A stretch of 64,000 nt of DNA from Xanthobacteraceae bacterium (lineage in GTDB: Bacteria; Pseudomonadota; Alphaproteobacteria; Rhizobiales; Xanthobacteraceae): positions 84,182-148,181 of the forward strand of contig JAQGJU010000027.1 in the NCBI GenBank assembly GCA_028290465.1, written 5' to 3'. The translations under genes and the position numbers were made by a program. Numbering within the stretch: the stretch's first letter is position 1; every line of letters starts with the position of its first letter. Positions 16,999-25,477 of this stretch are shown piece after piece. The notes under the pieces are model-generated. The model made no database searches and was not told the DNA's origin. It worked only from the letters and a program-made list of their open reading frames with translations.

Positions 16999-17817
16999 TC
17001 AGCCGTTCAGCGCCTGCTTGATGGCCAGGAAATCCTTCCAGGCATACCGCTTTTGCAACGGACTGCGCAGCAGGAACGCCGGATGGAAGGTCGGCAGCGC
17101 CTTGATCTCGCGCGCGCCGTTCTGGAACGGGAACCAGCGCCCGCGCGTTTTGGTGATGCCATCGCGGAGACCAAGAAGGGTTTGCGCCGACGGTCCGCCA
17201 AGGCACACCAATATGTCCGGATTGGCGAGTTCGATTTGCCGCAGCACGAACGGCAGACAGATCTGCGACTCCTGCGGCGTCGGCGTGCGGTTGCCCGGCG
17301 GCCGCCACGGCACGATGTTAGCGATGTAGACCGATGTTCGATCGAGGCTGACGGCCGCCAGCATCAGGTCGAGCAGTTTTCCGGAGCGGCCGACGAAGGG
17401 CAGGCCCTCGATATCCTCGTCGCGGCCCGGCGCCTCGCCGACCAACATCACGCGCGCCTGCGGATTGCCGTCGGCGAACACCATCTGCTTGGCGGTGCCG
17501 CGCAGCGCGCAGCCCTCGAAGCCTTTCAAAATGTCGCGCAGTTCTTCCAGCGAGCCGGCGCTCTTGGCGGCGGCGCGGGCCGACATGATGGCGGCGTCCG
17601 GCGCGGCCGGCGCGGTGCCGACGAGAGGGGCGGCCTGCGATGCGGCCTGCATCCTGGGCGCGCTCGGCGCCGTGCGCTCGACCCGTGGGGCAGGGGCCGG
17701 CGGCGGAATCTCATCGGCGAAGCGGTCGACCGGCGCCTCGTCGACCAACGCGTCGACGCCCGACTCCAGATAGAAGCCGAGCAGTTCGCGGGCAGCTTTG
17801 GTAGGGTCGGGTGTCAT
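16999..17817 (-). CDS. Uracil-DNA glycosylase, family 4 type
   Basis: A 272-residue protein from the ATG at 17817; a longer reading to 17964 overlaps the ETF-QO control region and adds a non-family N-terminus. Residues 1-95 are a Pro/Ala-rich extension. The core has VGEAPGRDEDIEGLPFVGRSG (motif A), the ANIVPWRPPGNRTP segment and TFHPAFLLRSP (motif B). Cysteines at FEGCAL, near SQICLP and at VCLGG fit the 4Fe-4S cluster of this family. It removes uracil from DNA, starting base-excision repair. Confidence 0.93.
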   Translation of the reverse strand: MTPDPTKAARELLGFYLESGVDALVDEAPVDRFADEIPPPAPAPRVERTAPSAPRMQAASQAAPLVGTAPAAPDAAIMSARAAAKSAGSLEELRDILKGFEGCALRGTAKQMVFADGNPQARVMLVGEAPGRDEDIEGLPFVGRSGKLLDLMLAAVSLDRTSVYIANIVPWRPPGNRTPTPQESQICLPFVLRQIELANPDILVCLGGPSAQTLLGLRDGITKTRGRWFPFQNGAREIKALPTFHPAFLLRSPLQKRYAWKDFLAIKQALNG

Positions 17818-17957
17818 GCTGAACCTGGGTGATCGGGTGCCACTATAGCAAGCTTGCTCGGCGAAGGGGGCATCCCGCGCCAATTTCCTGTCCGATTCGC
17901 GCATGCGATTGTCAGCGCCCCGAATCCGTGGAACCGTTATAAAAAGCCGTAGTGCCC

Positions 17958-17990
17958 GAGCCATCCCGGTCGGGATGGCTCTAGATTTTT
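17958..17990 (+). other. GC-rich hairpin with T-tract in a divergent gap
   Basis: An 11-base perfect stem (GAGCCATCCCG 17958-17968, CGGGATGGCTC 17971-17981) with a two-base GT between arms is followed by TAGATTTTTAT. It looks like an intrinsic terminator pointing toward ETF-QO, yet lies between divergent genes, 60 bases before the ETF-QO start. It may be a leader attenuator or insulate the gene from antisense transcription. Confidence 0.5.
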
Positions 17991-18051
17991 ATGTGGCGCA
18001 TGTCCTTATCGGCGAACGGGTTCCCACTTCGCCGGGACATGCGCAGGGGAC

Positions 18052-19713
18052 ATGACGATGGACGCTGAAGAACTGCCGCCCCGCGAAGCGATGGATTTCG
18101 ACGTCGTCGTGGTCGGGGCCGGTCCGGCTGGCCTCGCGGCCGCGATCCGTTTGAAGCAGGTCTCGCCGGACAGCACGGTGGTGGTGGTCGAGAAGGGCTC
18201 GGAGGTCGGCGCGCATATTCTGTCCGGCGCGGTGATCGATCCCGTAGGGCTCGACCGGCTGCTGCCCGAATGGCGCACCGAAGACAGTCCGATCAAGACG
18301 AAGGTCGAGGACGACCGGTTCTACTGGCTGTCGGCCAGCGGCGGCGTACGGCTGCCGAATTTCCTGATGCCGCCGCTGATGAGCAATCACGGCAATTATG
18401 TCGTGTCGCTCGGCAACGTGTGCCGCTGGCTCGCCACCAAGGCCGAAGCGCTCGGCGTCGAGATTTATCCGGGCTTCGCGGCGGCCGAGGTGCTGTTCGG
18501 GCCCAATGGCGAAGTCACCGGCGTCGCCACCGGCGACATGGGCGTTGGCCGCGACGGCAAGCCGAAGGATGGCTTCACCCGCGGCATGGAGCTGCGGGCC
18601 AAATACACGCTGTTCGCCGAGGGCGCGCGCGGCCATCTCAGCAAGGCGCTCATTGCGCGCTTCAATCTGGCGAACGAATGCGATCCGCCGAAATTCGGCA
18701 TCGGCCTGAAGGAGTTGTGGCAGGTTGCGCCGGACAAACACCAGCCCGGGCTGGTGCAGCACTCGTTCGGCTGGCCGCTCGACAACAGCACCGGCGGCGG
18801 ATCGTTCCTGTATCACCTCGACGACAATCTGGTGTCGGTCGGGTTTGTGATGCACCTGAATTATCAGAACCCGCATCTGTCGCCGTTCGACGAATTCCAG
18901 CGCTTCAAGACCCACCCGTGGATTCGCGACACCTTCGAGGGCGGCAAGCGGCTGGCCTATGGGGCGCGGGCGATCACCGAGGGCGGTTTCCAGTCGGTGC
19001 CGAAGCTGGTGTTTCCGGGCGGCGCGCTGATCGGCTGCGCGGCCGGCTTTGTCAACGTGCCGCGCATCAAGGGCAGCCACAACGCGGTGCTGTCCGGCAT
19101 GATGGCGGCCGAGCAGGCGGCCGAAGCGCTCAGGGCCGGTCGCGCCAACGATACGCTGACCGGCTATCAGGATGCGTGGAAAGACTCCGAGATCGGCAAG
19201 GATCTGTGGAAGGTGCGCAATGCCAAACCGCTATGGTCGCGCTTCGGCACGCTGATCGGCATCGCGCTCGGCGCCCTCGACATGTGGACCAATACGTTCG
19301 GCTTCTCGCTGTTCGGTACGCTGAGCCACAGCAAGGCTGATTCAAAGACGCTGAAACCGGCCGCCGATGCCGAGCGGATCGTCTATCCGAAGCCCGACGG
19401 CAAGCTAACTTTCGACAAGTTGTCCTCGGTGTTTCTGTCGAACACCAATCACGAGGAAGACCAGCCGGTGCACCTGCGTGTGCACGACATGGCGCTGCAA
19501 AAGGCGTCGGAGCACGACGTGTTCGGCGGCCCGTCGCCGCGCTATTGCCCGGCCGGCGTCTATGAATGGGTCGAGGAGGGGGCCGACGCCCGCTACGTGA
19601 TCAACGCGCAGAATTGCGTGCACTGCAAGACCTGCGACATCAAGGACCCCAACGAAAACATTACCTGGGTGACGCCGGAAGGCGGCGGCGGGCCGAATTA
19701 TCCGAACATGTGA
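18052..19713 (+). CDS. Electron-transfer flavoprotein:ubiquinone oxidoreductase
   Basis: A 553-residue enzyme that passes electrons from reduced ETF, fed by fatty-acid and amino-acid dehydrogenases, to ubiquinone at the inner membrane. The FAD site is VVVVGAGPAGLAAAIRL (residues 15-31) followed by EKGSEVGAHILSG. The C-terminal 4Fe-4S domain has the cysteines of YCPAGVYEW and NCVHCKTCDIKDP and ends GGGGPNYPNM, typical of ETF-QO. Length is normal for the family. No etfAB genes are in this window. Confidence 0.97.
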   Translation: MTMDAEELPPREAMDFDVVVVGAGPAGLAAAIRLKQVSPDSTVVVVEKGSEVGAHILSGAVIDPVGLDRLLPEWRTEDSPIKTKVEDDRFYWLSASGGVRLPNFLMPPLMSNHGNYVVSLGNVCRWLATKAEALGVEIYPGFAAAEVLFGPNGEVTGVATGDMGVGRDGKPKDGFTRGMELRAKYTLFAEGARGHLSKALIARFNLANECDPPKFGIGLKELWQVAPDKHQPGLVQHSFGWPLDNSTGGGSFLYHLDDNLVSVGFVMHLNYQNPHLSPFDEFQRFKTHPWIRDTFEGGKRLAYGARAITEGGFQSVPKLVFPGGALIGCAAGFVNVPRIKGSHNAVLSGMMAAEQAAEALRAGRANDTLTGYQDAWKDSEIGKDLWKVRNAKPLWSRFGTLIGIALGALDMWTNTFGFSLFGTLSHSKADSKTLKPAADAERIVYPKPDGKLTFDKLSSVFLSNTNHEEDQPVHLRVHDMALQKASEHDVFGGPSPRYCPAGVYEWVEEGADARYVINAQNCVHCKTCDIKDPNENITWVTPEGGGGPNYPNM

Positions 19714-19991
19714 GGCCAAATCCGGTTCCGGCCACGATGCTGCCACACCGGAGCGCTGAACCTGCGACGAACCGCGCCCTGATGCCGGCACCCATAGGCG
19801 GGCGGCGTTCTTGCGGGCGGCGCACAAAAAGGTCATTCTCGGCACCGGTCTGAAGTTCGATCGGCGGAACCATGCCGCCCCACCGGCGCACCACCGTCGA
19901 TATCGGTCACCCGGACTTGGGTCACTTGGACCTGGCCACACGATGAACGACCCGCTCGGTGGGTCGTCCCTGCAACGGAGACATCGGACCC

Positions 19992-21770
19992 GTGATCGTT
20001 TCGAACCCATACCGGCACGTTTCCCTGCGGAACGTGACTTTGGCCGTGCTCGCGACTCTGGTGATGGCCCGCCCGGCGGTGTCCGCCGCGCAGACATCCG
20101 AACCGCTGCCGCCGCGCAACCCGATGTCGATTTCGGCCTCGGGCAGCTATCTGGCGGCCCGCCATGCCGGGTCGCAGCGCGATTCGGCCGCCGCCGCGAC
20201 CTATTACCGTTCTGCCTTGCGGGGCGATCCGCAGAACACTGAAATTCTCGATCGCGCCTTCCTGACGGTGCTGGCGGGCGGCGATGTCGATGAGGCGGTG
20301 CGGCTCGCCGACCGCGTGCTGCAGGTCAACAAAAACGACAAGGTCGCCAAGCTGGTGCTTGGCGTGCGCGGGCTGAAGCAGAAACAATATGCCACCGCTC
20401 GGACCAATTTCGGCCAGTCGATTCGCGGCCAGATCACCGACCTGACGGCAACGCTGCTGAGCGCCTGGGCGCTGCAAGGCGCCGGCGACACCAAGGGCGC
20501 CATCGAGGCCATCGACAAGCTCACCGGGCCGGATTTCTACGCGATCTTCAAGGATCTGCACGCCGGGCTGATCCTCGATCTGGCGGGCCGCAAGAAGGAA
20601 GCCGGCAAGCGCTTCGAAAACGCCTACAAGCTCGATCCGACGGCATTGCGAGTGGTCGAGGCCTATGGCCGCTGGACCTCGCGCAACGGCACGGCCGCCG
20701 AGGCGACCCAGATTTTCCAGACCTTCAACGCGGCTCTGCCCAACCATCCGCTGATCCTGAGCGAGATGGCGGCGATCGCGGCCGGACAGAACCTGCCGCC
20801 GCTGGTGGACACGGTTCAGGCCGGCGGCTCCGAAGTGCTGTACGGGCTCGGCGCTTCGCTCGGCCGGCGCGGCGGCGGCGAGGATCTCGGCCTCGTCTAT
20901 CTGCAACTCTCGCTGTATCTGTCGCCGAGCCATCCGATGGCGCTGCTGTCGCTCGCGGATCTCTACGAGGCGCTCAAGAAGCACGACCTGGCGGTCAAGA
21001 TCTACGAACGGGTGCCGGCCAATTCGCCGCTGCGCCGCAATGCCGAGATCCAGCTTGCCACCGACCTCGACACCCTGGAGCGCACCGACGAGGCCATCAA
21101 GCATCTCGACAAACTGATCGCCGACAATCCGAAGGATCTCGAGGCCATCATGGCGCTCGGCACCATCCAGCGCGGCCGCAAGCGCTACGCCGAATGTGCC
21201 GAGACCTACGGCAAGGCCGCCGCCACCGTCGAGAAGCCCGAGAAGTCGAACTGGCTGCTGTTCTACTTCCGTGGCATCTGCGGCGAGCGTTCCAAGCAAT
21301 GGGTGAAGGCCGAAACCGATCTGAAGAAGGCGCTGGAACTGTTCCCCGAACAGCCGCATGTGCTGAACTATCTCGGCTATTCCTGGATCGACCAGGGCAT
21401 CAACCTCGACGACGGCATGAAGATGATCCGCCGCGCCGTCGAGCAGCGGCCGGATGACGGCTACATCGTCGACTCGCTCGGCTGGGCCTATTTCCGCACC
21501 GGCAATTACGACGAGGCGGTGAAGAACCTGGAGCGCGCGGTCGAGCTTAAGCCCGAAGACCCGACCATCAACGATCACCTTGGCGATGCCTATTGGCGCA
21601 TCGGGCGCGAACTCGAAGCGCGCTTCCAGTGGGCCCACGCCCGCGACCTGAAGCCGGAGCCGGACGAACTGCCGAAGATCGAAGAGAAGCTCAAGAGCGG
21701 CTTGGCCGACGATACGTCGGCGGCGGCCTCCGCGGCCGAGAAGGCGAAGAAGTCCCGCGACGGCGGCTGA
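19992..21770 (+). CDS. Secreted tetratricopeptide-repeat protein
   Basis: A 592-residue protein with an N-terminal export signal (LRNVTLAVLATLVMARPAVSAAQ) and many TPR units. The clearest are in the last 200 residues, for example EDPTINDHLGDAYWRIGRELEARFQWAHA and the YLGYSWIDQG repeat. The GTG at 19992 is chosen because CGGAG lies upstream; a GTG at 19959 is possible. The protein resembles the TPR protein found next to ispE in related alphaproteobacteria and may be a periplasmic scaffold. It ends in an Ala/Lys-rich tail. No enzymatic motif is visible. Confidence 0.87.
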   Translation: MIVSNPYRHVSLRNVTLAVLATLVMARPAVSAAQTSEPLPPRNPMSISASGSYLAARHAGSQRDSAAAATYYRSALRGDPQNTEILDRAFLTVLAGGDVDEAVRLADRVLQVNKNDKVAKLVLGVRGLKQKQYATARTNFGQSIRGQITDLTATLLSAWALQGAGDTKGAIEAIDKLTGPDFYAIFKDLHAGLILDLAGRKKEAGKRFENAYKLDPTALRVVEAYGRWTSRNGTAAEATQIFQTFNAALPNHPLILSEMAAIAAGQNLPPLVDTVQAGGSEVLYGLGASLGRRGGGEDLGLVYLQLSLYLSPSHPMALLSLADLYEALKKHDLAVKIYERVPANSPLRRNAEIQLATDLDTLERTDEAIKHLDKLIADNPKDLEAIMALGTIQRGRKRYAECAETYGKAAATVEKPEKSNWLLFYFRGICGERSKQWVKAETDLKKALELFPEQPHVLNYLGYSWIDQGINLDDGMKMIRRAVEQRPDDGYIVDSLGWAYFRTGNYDEAVKNLERAVELKPEDPTINDHLGDAYWRIGRELEARFQWAHARDLKPEPDELPKIEEKLKSGLADDTSAAASAAEKAKKSRDGG

Positions 21771-21804
21771 ACATCGCGATGTTTTCGGCTGTTACCCTAT
21801 CGTC

Positions 21805-21833
21805 ATGCGCGGGCTTTGCCCGCGCATTTCGTT
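21805..21833 (+). terminator. Terminator-like hairpin between TPR gene and ispE
   Basis: Perfect 10-base arms ATGCGCGGGC (21805-21814) and GCCCGCGCAT (21818-21827) with a TTT loop are followed by TTCGTTT. It lies 34 bases after the TPR gene stop and 47 before the ispE start. It could end TPR transcripts or attenuate ispE. Confidence 0.6.
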
Positions 21834-21873
21834 TGTGGCGATGCGTGACCTCGCAGCAGGACGGAAAACTGCG

Positions 21874-22776
21874 ATGACGGTGTTGACCGAAACGGCCTAT
21901 GCCAAGGTCAATCTGACCTTGCGCATCCTCGGCCGGCGCGCCGATGGCTATCATGAACTCGAGAGTCTCGTAGTCTTCACGCGTATCGCGGGCGACACGC
22001 TGACCCTGGTGCCGGGGGAGGAACTCGGACTCACCGTGACCGGCCCGCGGGCGACCGCGTCCGGCGATATATCGGACAATCTGGTGCTCAAAGCCACGCG
22101 CGCGCTGATGGCGCGTTGTGACGGCTTGCGCGTCGGCCACTTCACGCTCGACAAGCATTTGCCAGTCGCGGCCGGGCTGGGTGGCGGATCAGTTGATGCC
22201 GGAACGGCGTTGCGGCTGCTGGCTAACGCGAATGGTCTGATGTGGGACGATCCGCGTGTCTTCGAAGCGGCGCGCGCGACCGGAGCCGACGTGCCAGTGT
22301 GTTTCTTTCCCTATGCCTGTTTCATGGAGGGGATCGGCGACGTGCTTTCTGAGCGGCTCGGATTGCCTTGCACCTTTTGCGTGCTGGCAAATCCTGGTGT
22401 CTCCCTGGCGACCAAAGATGTGTTTGCCGCTTTGAACATGCGTACTGGCGATTGTCTGCCGTTGGCGCACATTCAACGTTTTCCGCCGCTCGGACGGGTG
22501 AGTGGGCCGGAGCCAATCGCGCGCCTATCTGAGCTCATTGAATGGGTATCCGGTGAATGCAACGATCTGGAGCCGCCCGCCATCGCGCTACAACCCGTGA
22601 TCGGCCGGGTACTCAATGCATTGCGTGCGCAAACGGGGTGCCGGCTTGCCCGGATGTCGGGCTCGGGCGCGACCTGTTTCGGCCTGTTCGACGATGAAGC
22701 AGCCGCGCAGGCGGCCGCGGCCGCGATGGCGGCGCGCCATCCTGAGTGGTGGGTGCGGGCGGACGTGCTGAGTTAA
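21874..22776 (+). CDS. ispE: 4-diphosphocytidyl-2-C-methyl-D-erythritol kinase
   Basis: A 300-residue GHMP kinase that phosphorylates CDP-methylerythritol in the non-mevalonate isoprenoid pathway. It has AYAKVNLTLRILGRRADGYHELESL at the N-terminus, the ATP loop LPVAAGLGGGSVDAGTAL (relatives usually have GGGSADAAA), TGADVPVC and the late RMSGSGATCFGLF. The ATG at 21874 is preferred over upstream in-frame starts that read through the hairpin. Its stop overlaps by 4 bases the stop of the convergent polyprenyl diphosphate synthase gene, also an isoprenoid gene. Codon use is a little less GC-rich than in its neighbours. Confidence 0.94.
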   Translation: MTVLTETAYAKVNLTLRILGRRADGYHELESLVVFTRIAGDTLTLVPGEELGLTVTGPRATASGDISDNLVLKATRALMARCDGLRVGHFTLDKHLPVAAGLGGGSVDAGTALRLLANANGLMWDDPRVFEAARATGADVPVCFFPYACFMEGIGDVLSERLGLPCTFCVLANPGVSLATKDVFAALNMRTGDCLPLAHIQRFPPLGRVSGPEPIARLSELIEWVSGECNDLEPPAIALQPVIGRVLNALRAQTGCRLARMSGSGATCFGLFDDEAAAQAAAAAMAARHPEWWVRADVLS

Positions 22777-23783
22777 TTCGACCGCGCGATGCAGAACGCC
22801 ACGGTTTCCTGCAAGGCCCGCTTGATAGGGGCATCGGGAAACAGCGCCAGCGCGTCATTGGCGATGGCGCCGTAGTGGCGGGCGCGTGCGATGGTGTCCT
22901 CGAGCGCGCGGTGCTTGGTCATCAACTCGATGGCCCGTTCGAGTTCGGCATCGCTCGCGGCGCCGTCCTCGACCGCGCGGCGCCAGAACTCGCGCTCTTC
23001 TTCGTTGCCGCGCCGGAATGCCAGCACCACCGGCAGCGTGATCTTGCCCTCGCGGAAATCGTCGCCGACATTCTTGCCGAGCTTCGAAGCCTTGCCGCCG
23101 TAATCCAGCGCATCGTCGACCAGTTGGAACGCGATGCCGAGATTCATGCCGAACGACCGGCATGCCGCCTGTTCGGCCTTCGGCCGCATCGCCAGCACCG
23201 GGCCAACCTCGCAGGCGGCGCCGAACAGTTCAGCGGTCTTGGCCCGGATCACGGCCAGATATTCGTCTTCGGTCGTCGCGGTGTTCTTGGCGGCGGCGAG
23301 CTGCATCACCTCGCCCTCGGCGATCACGGCGGCGGCGTTCGACAGGATTTCCAGCGCCCGCAGATTGCCGACCTCGACCATCATCTTGAAGGCCTGGCCC
23401 AGCAAAAAGTCGCCGACCAGCACGCTGGCCTCATTGCCCCACACCATGCGGGCGGCCGGCCGGCCGCGCCGCATCTCGCTTTCATCGACCACGTCGTCGT
23501 GCAGCAGCGTCGCGGTATGCATGAACTCGACCGCGGCAGCCAGCCGGACATGGCCTTCGCCGGCATGGCCGGCCAGCGTCGCCATCGCCAGGGTCAGCAT
23601 CGGGCGCAGCCGCTTGCCGCCGGACGAGATCAGGTGGTTGGCCACCTCCGGGATCATCGTCACATCGGAGCCGGTGCGCGACAGGATGGTGGCGTTGACC
23701 CGCTCCATGTCGGCGGCGACCAGTTCGACCAGCGGATCGATGGAGGCGGGGGAGGGATTCTCGAACGGGACGACGACGGGCAA
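22773..23783 (-). CDS. Polyprenyl diphosphate synthase (IspB-like)
   Basis: A 336-residue trans-prenyltransferase that builds the long side chain of ubiquinone. The first aspartate-rich motif is HDDVVDESEMRRGRP (about residues 94-108) and the second is FQLVDDALDYGG (about 218-229). The KITLPV segment follows. Chain length (octa- or decaprenyl) cannot be judged from the motif alone; decaprenyl is usual in this order. It is convergent with ispE, sharing the tetranucleotide TTAA as both stop codons. Confidence 0.94.
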   Translation of the reverse strand: MPVVVPFENPSPASIDPLVELVAADMERVNATILSRTGSDVTMIPEVANHLISSGGKRLRPMLTLAMATLAGHAGEGHVRLAAAVEFMHTATLLHDDVVDESEMRRGRPAARMVWGNEASVLVGDFLLGQAFKMMVEVGNLRALEILSNAAAVIAEGEVMQLAAAKNTATTEDEYLAVIRAKTAELFGAACEVGPVLAMRPKAEQAACRSFGMNLGIAFQLVDDALDYGGKASKLGKNVGDDFREGKITLPVVLAFRRGNEEEREFWRRAVEDGAASDAELERAIELMTKHRALEDTIARARHYGAIANDALALFPDAPIKRALQETVAFCIARSN

Positions 23784-23886
23784 AGCGGATACTCCGGGAG
23801 AGGACGCGCGAGCATAGAAACGCTATGCTGCGCCGACAAGGGCGCGATGTGTCGCTAGTGTCCAGAACGTGGCCGGGAGGATGGAT

Positions 23887-24117
23887 TTGCGCGAACTGGT
23901 TCGCACCAACGACCCGGTGCTGCTGACGGTGATCGAATCGCTGCTCGGCGGCGCCGAGATCCACCATATGGTGTTAGACGGCAATATGAGCGTGCTGGAA
24001 GGCTCGCTCGGTATTCTGCCGCGCCGGGTGCTGGTCGCCGAGGACGATATCGGGGAGGCGCGCCAGGTTCTGACCGATGCGGGCTTGGCCCACGAATTGC
24101 GGCCCGATGCCGGCTAG
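23887..24117 (+). CDS. DUF2007 small protein
   Basis: A 76-residue protein of the DUF2007 (putative signal-transducing) family: RELVRTNDPVLLTVIESLLGG, HHMVLDGNMSV, GILPRRVLVAEDD. The TTG at 23887 is chosen because GGGAGG (23875-23880) sits six bases before it and it gives the family N-terminus MRELVRTN. The in-frame ATG at 23881 touches the GGGAGG directly, too close to use, and a GTG at 23869 has no ribosome site. It is followed after 4 bases by a methyltransferase gene, so the two are probably translated from one message. Confidence 0.82.
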   Translation: MRELVRTNDPVLLTVIESLLGGAEIHHMVLDGNMSVLEGSLGILPRRVLVAEDDIGEARQVLTDAGLAHELRPDAG

Positions 24118-24121
24118 CCGT

Positions 24122-24907
24122 ATGGCTGTCCCTATCACCTCCGAAACCACGACCGACGCGGTACTGGGCGGCCGGCTGCGGCTGCGGCAGAAGCGCAAGG
24201 GTCATCGTTTCGGCCATGACGCTATTCTGCTGGCGGCGGCGACCGCCGCGCAGGCCGGCGATCGTATTGTGGAACTCGGGGCCGGAGTCGGCGCCGCCGG
24301 TCTGGCTTTGGCCGCCCGGGTACCGGGGCTGCGGCTGACCCTGGTCGAAATCGATCCGGAATTGGCCGCGCTGGCGGCCGAAAACGCGGTTCATAATGGG
24401 TTTGGCGAGGTGAGGGTGCTGGCGCTCGATGTCGGCGCGGCGCCGGACGTGTTCGGGGCGGCCGGCGCGGCCGACGGCGTGCTGATGAACCCGCCGTTCA
24501 ATGACACGGCGCGCCAGCAGGTGTCGCCCGACCGCGGCCGGAGCTTGGCGCATGCCGGGCCGGCCGATCTGCTGAACGTCTGGATCGGGACGGCGGCGCG
24601 GTTGCTGCGGGCCAGAGGGACGCTGACCCTGATCTGGCGCGCCGATGGATTGGCCGATGTGCTGGCGGCGCTGGAAGGCGCCTTCGGCGCAGTCGCCGTG
24701 ATGCCGGTCTATCCGAAGCCTGACGCGCCGGCGATCCGGGTGCTGGTACGCGCCCAGAAGGGCGGGAGCGCACCGCTGAAAACGCTGCCCGGACTGGTTC
24801 TCAATAATGTGAACGGAACGGACGGAAATGGAACGCCGAGCGTCGCGGCCGAAGCCGTACTGCGGCGTGGCGAAGCCCTGTTGCTCGCGTCAATGCCCAC
24901 AACTTAA
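24122..24907 (+). CDS. TrmN6-like (YfiC/HemK-related) SAM-dependent methyltransferase
   Basis: A 261-residue class I methyltransferase. It has an RFGHDAILLAAA entry, the SAM motif VELGAGVGAAGLALA (about residues 55-69), an acidic LVEIDPEL and the adenine-N6 motif NPPFND (about 122-127). These fit the tRNA1(Val) adenine-37 N6-methyltransferase family, though the tRNA target is inference. It follows the DUF2007 gene by 4 bases; DUF2007-methyltransferase pairs are common in related genomes as I remember. C-terminal extension of about 40 residues. Confidence 0.85.
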   Translation: MAVPITSETTTDAVLGGRLRLRQKRKGHRFGHDAILLAAATAAQAGDRIVELGAGVGAAGLALAARVPGLRLTLVEIDPELAALAAENAVHNGFGEVRVLALDVGAAPDVFGAAGAADGVLMNPPFNDTARQQVSPDRGRSLAHAGPADLLNVWIGTAARLLRARGTLTLIWRADGLADVLAALEGAFGAVAVMPVYPKPDAPAIRVLVRAQKGGSAPLKTLPGLVLNNVNGTDGNGTPSVAAEAVLRRGEALLLASMPTT

Positions 24908-24943
24908 GCGCGATGTCGGGCAAGCGCCTTAGCAACTAGGCAA

Positions 24944-25066
24944 TTAGCGCGACGAAACTCGGATGGGCTGCGACGCCGAACGCGACACCGTGCCGCGCGT
25001 CAAAAGATGCGACGAAGCCATGATCACGCTCATCAGGGCCATTAGCAGGTAGACTTTGATTTCCAT
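24944..25066 (-). CDS. Small hypothetical membrane protein (40 aa)
   Basis: A 40-residue frame starting MEIKVYLLMALMSVIMASSHL, one predicted membrane segment, then a polar Ser/Arg tail ending VSSR. The upstream GGAATAAG is a weak ribosome site. It lies in an otherwise empty gap. No family recognised; the hydrophobic pattern makes chance less likely but it is unproven. Confidence 0.45.
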   Translation of the reverse strand: MEIKVYLLMALMSVIMASSHLLTRGTVSRSASQPIRVSSR

Positions 25067-25149
25067 GGTCTTATTCCATCGCTTACCGGATCGCATTTTG
25101 GGGCCGCTTCCGGTGTTTTTGTTGGTCGATCGCCATTCTCGTTTGGCTC

Positions 25150-25196
25150 GAGCGCGTTCAGCAAAAGTGGGTACCGGTTTGCGTCCGAACGCGCTC
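25150..25196. repeat. Dispersed palindromic repeat, type A
   Basis: Perfect 10-base arms GAGCGCGTTC (25150-25159) and GAACGCGCTC (25187-25196) enclose AGCAAAAGTGGGTACCGGTT. It is followed 14 bases later by a type B element, the same A-then-B order seen near 60.2 kb. Confidence 0.85.
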
Positions 25197-25210
25197 TAAC
25201 TCTTTAAGCG

Positions 25211-25262
25211 GACGCGTTTTCTGAACGCGAACCGGTCTCCACTTCGCTTGAAAACGCTCTGG
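25211..25262. repeat. Dispersed palindromic repeat, type B
   Basis: Arms GCGTTTTC (25214-25221) and GAAAACGC (25250-25257) flank a centre with GAACCGGTCTCCACTTC. It is related in sequence and order to the element at 60291-60335. Confidence 0.75.
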
Positions 25263-25369
25263 AGCCCAACGTTTCAAAGCAAGGGCCGTTCCAGACTCAA
25301 CAGCAGCCGATGTGGTTAACGTCGAGTAACTTACCGTAGGCTGTCGCGGCATCCGAAAAGCTTGCCGTT

Positions 25370-25412
25370 GTGTGATCTGGGGTGGAACCGGTTTTCGGAC
25401 AAGATCGTGTTC
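25370..25412. repeat. Truncated type A repeat
   Basis: The right part GTGGAACCGGTTTTCGGACAAGATCGTGTTC matches the right half of the element at 741-789, while the left half is degenerate. It lies 65 bases before the S49 peptidase start and supplies part of its leader. Confidence 0.6.
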
Positions 25413-25477
25413 CAAGAAAAAAGCTGGAGCGCGATGGCGCTTTAATGCGAGCCTTTCGTGCTTCAGAAGGATTTTAC

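Noticed and set aside
19833..21638. A 601-codon frame antisense to the TPR gene
   Set aside because: No recognisable domain and it reaches into the leader of the neighbouring gene; the TPR gene explains the region.
25382..25477. Upstream extension of the S49 peptidase to 25382
   Set aside because: The extension runs through a truncated palindromic repeat and has no family sequence, while ATG 25478 has a good AGAAGGA.
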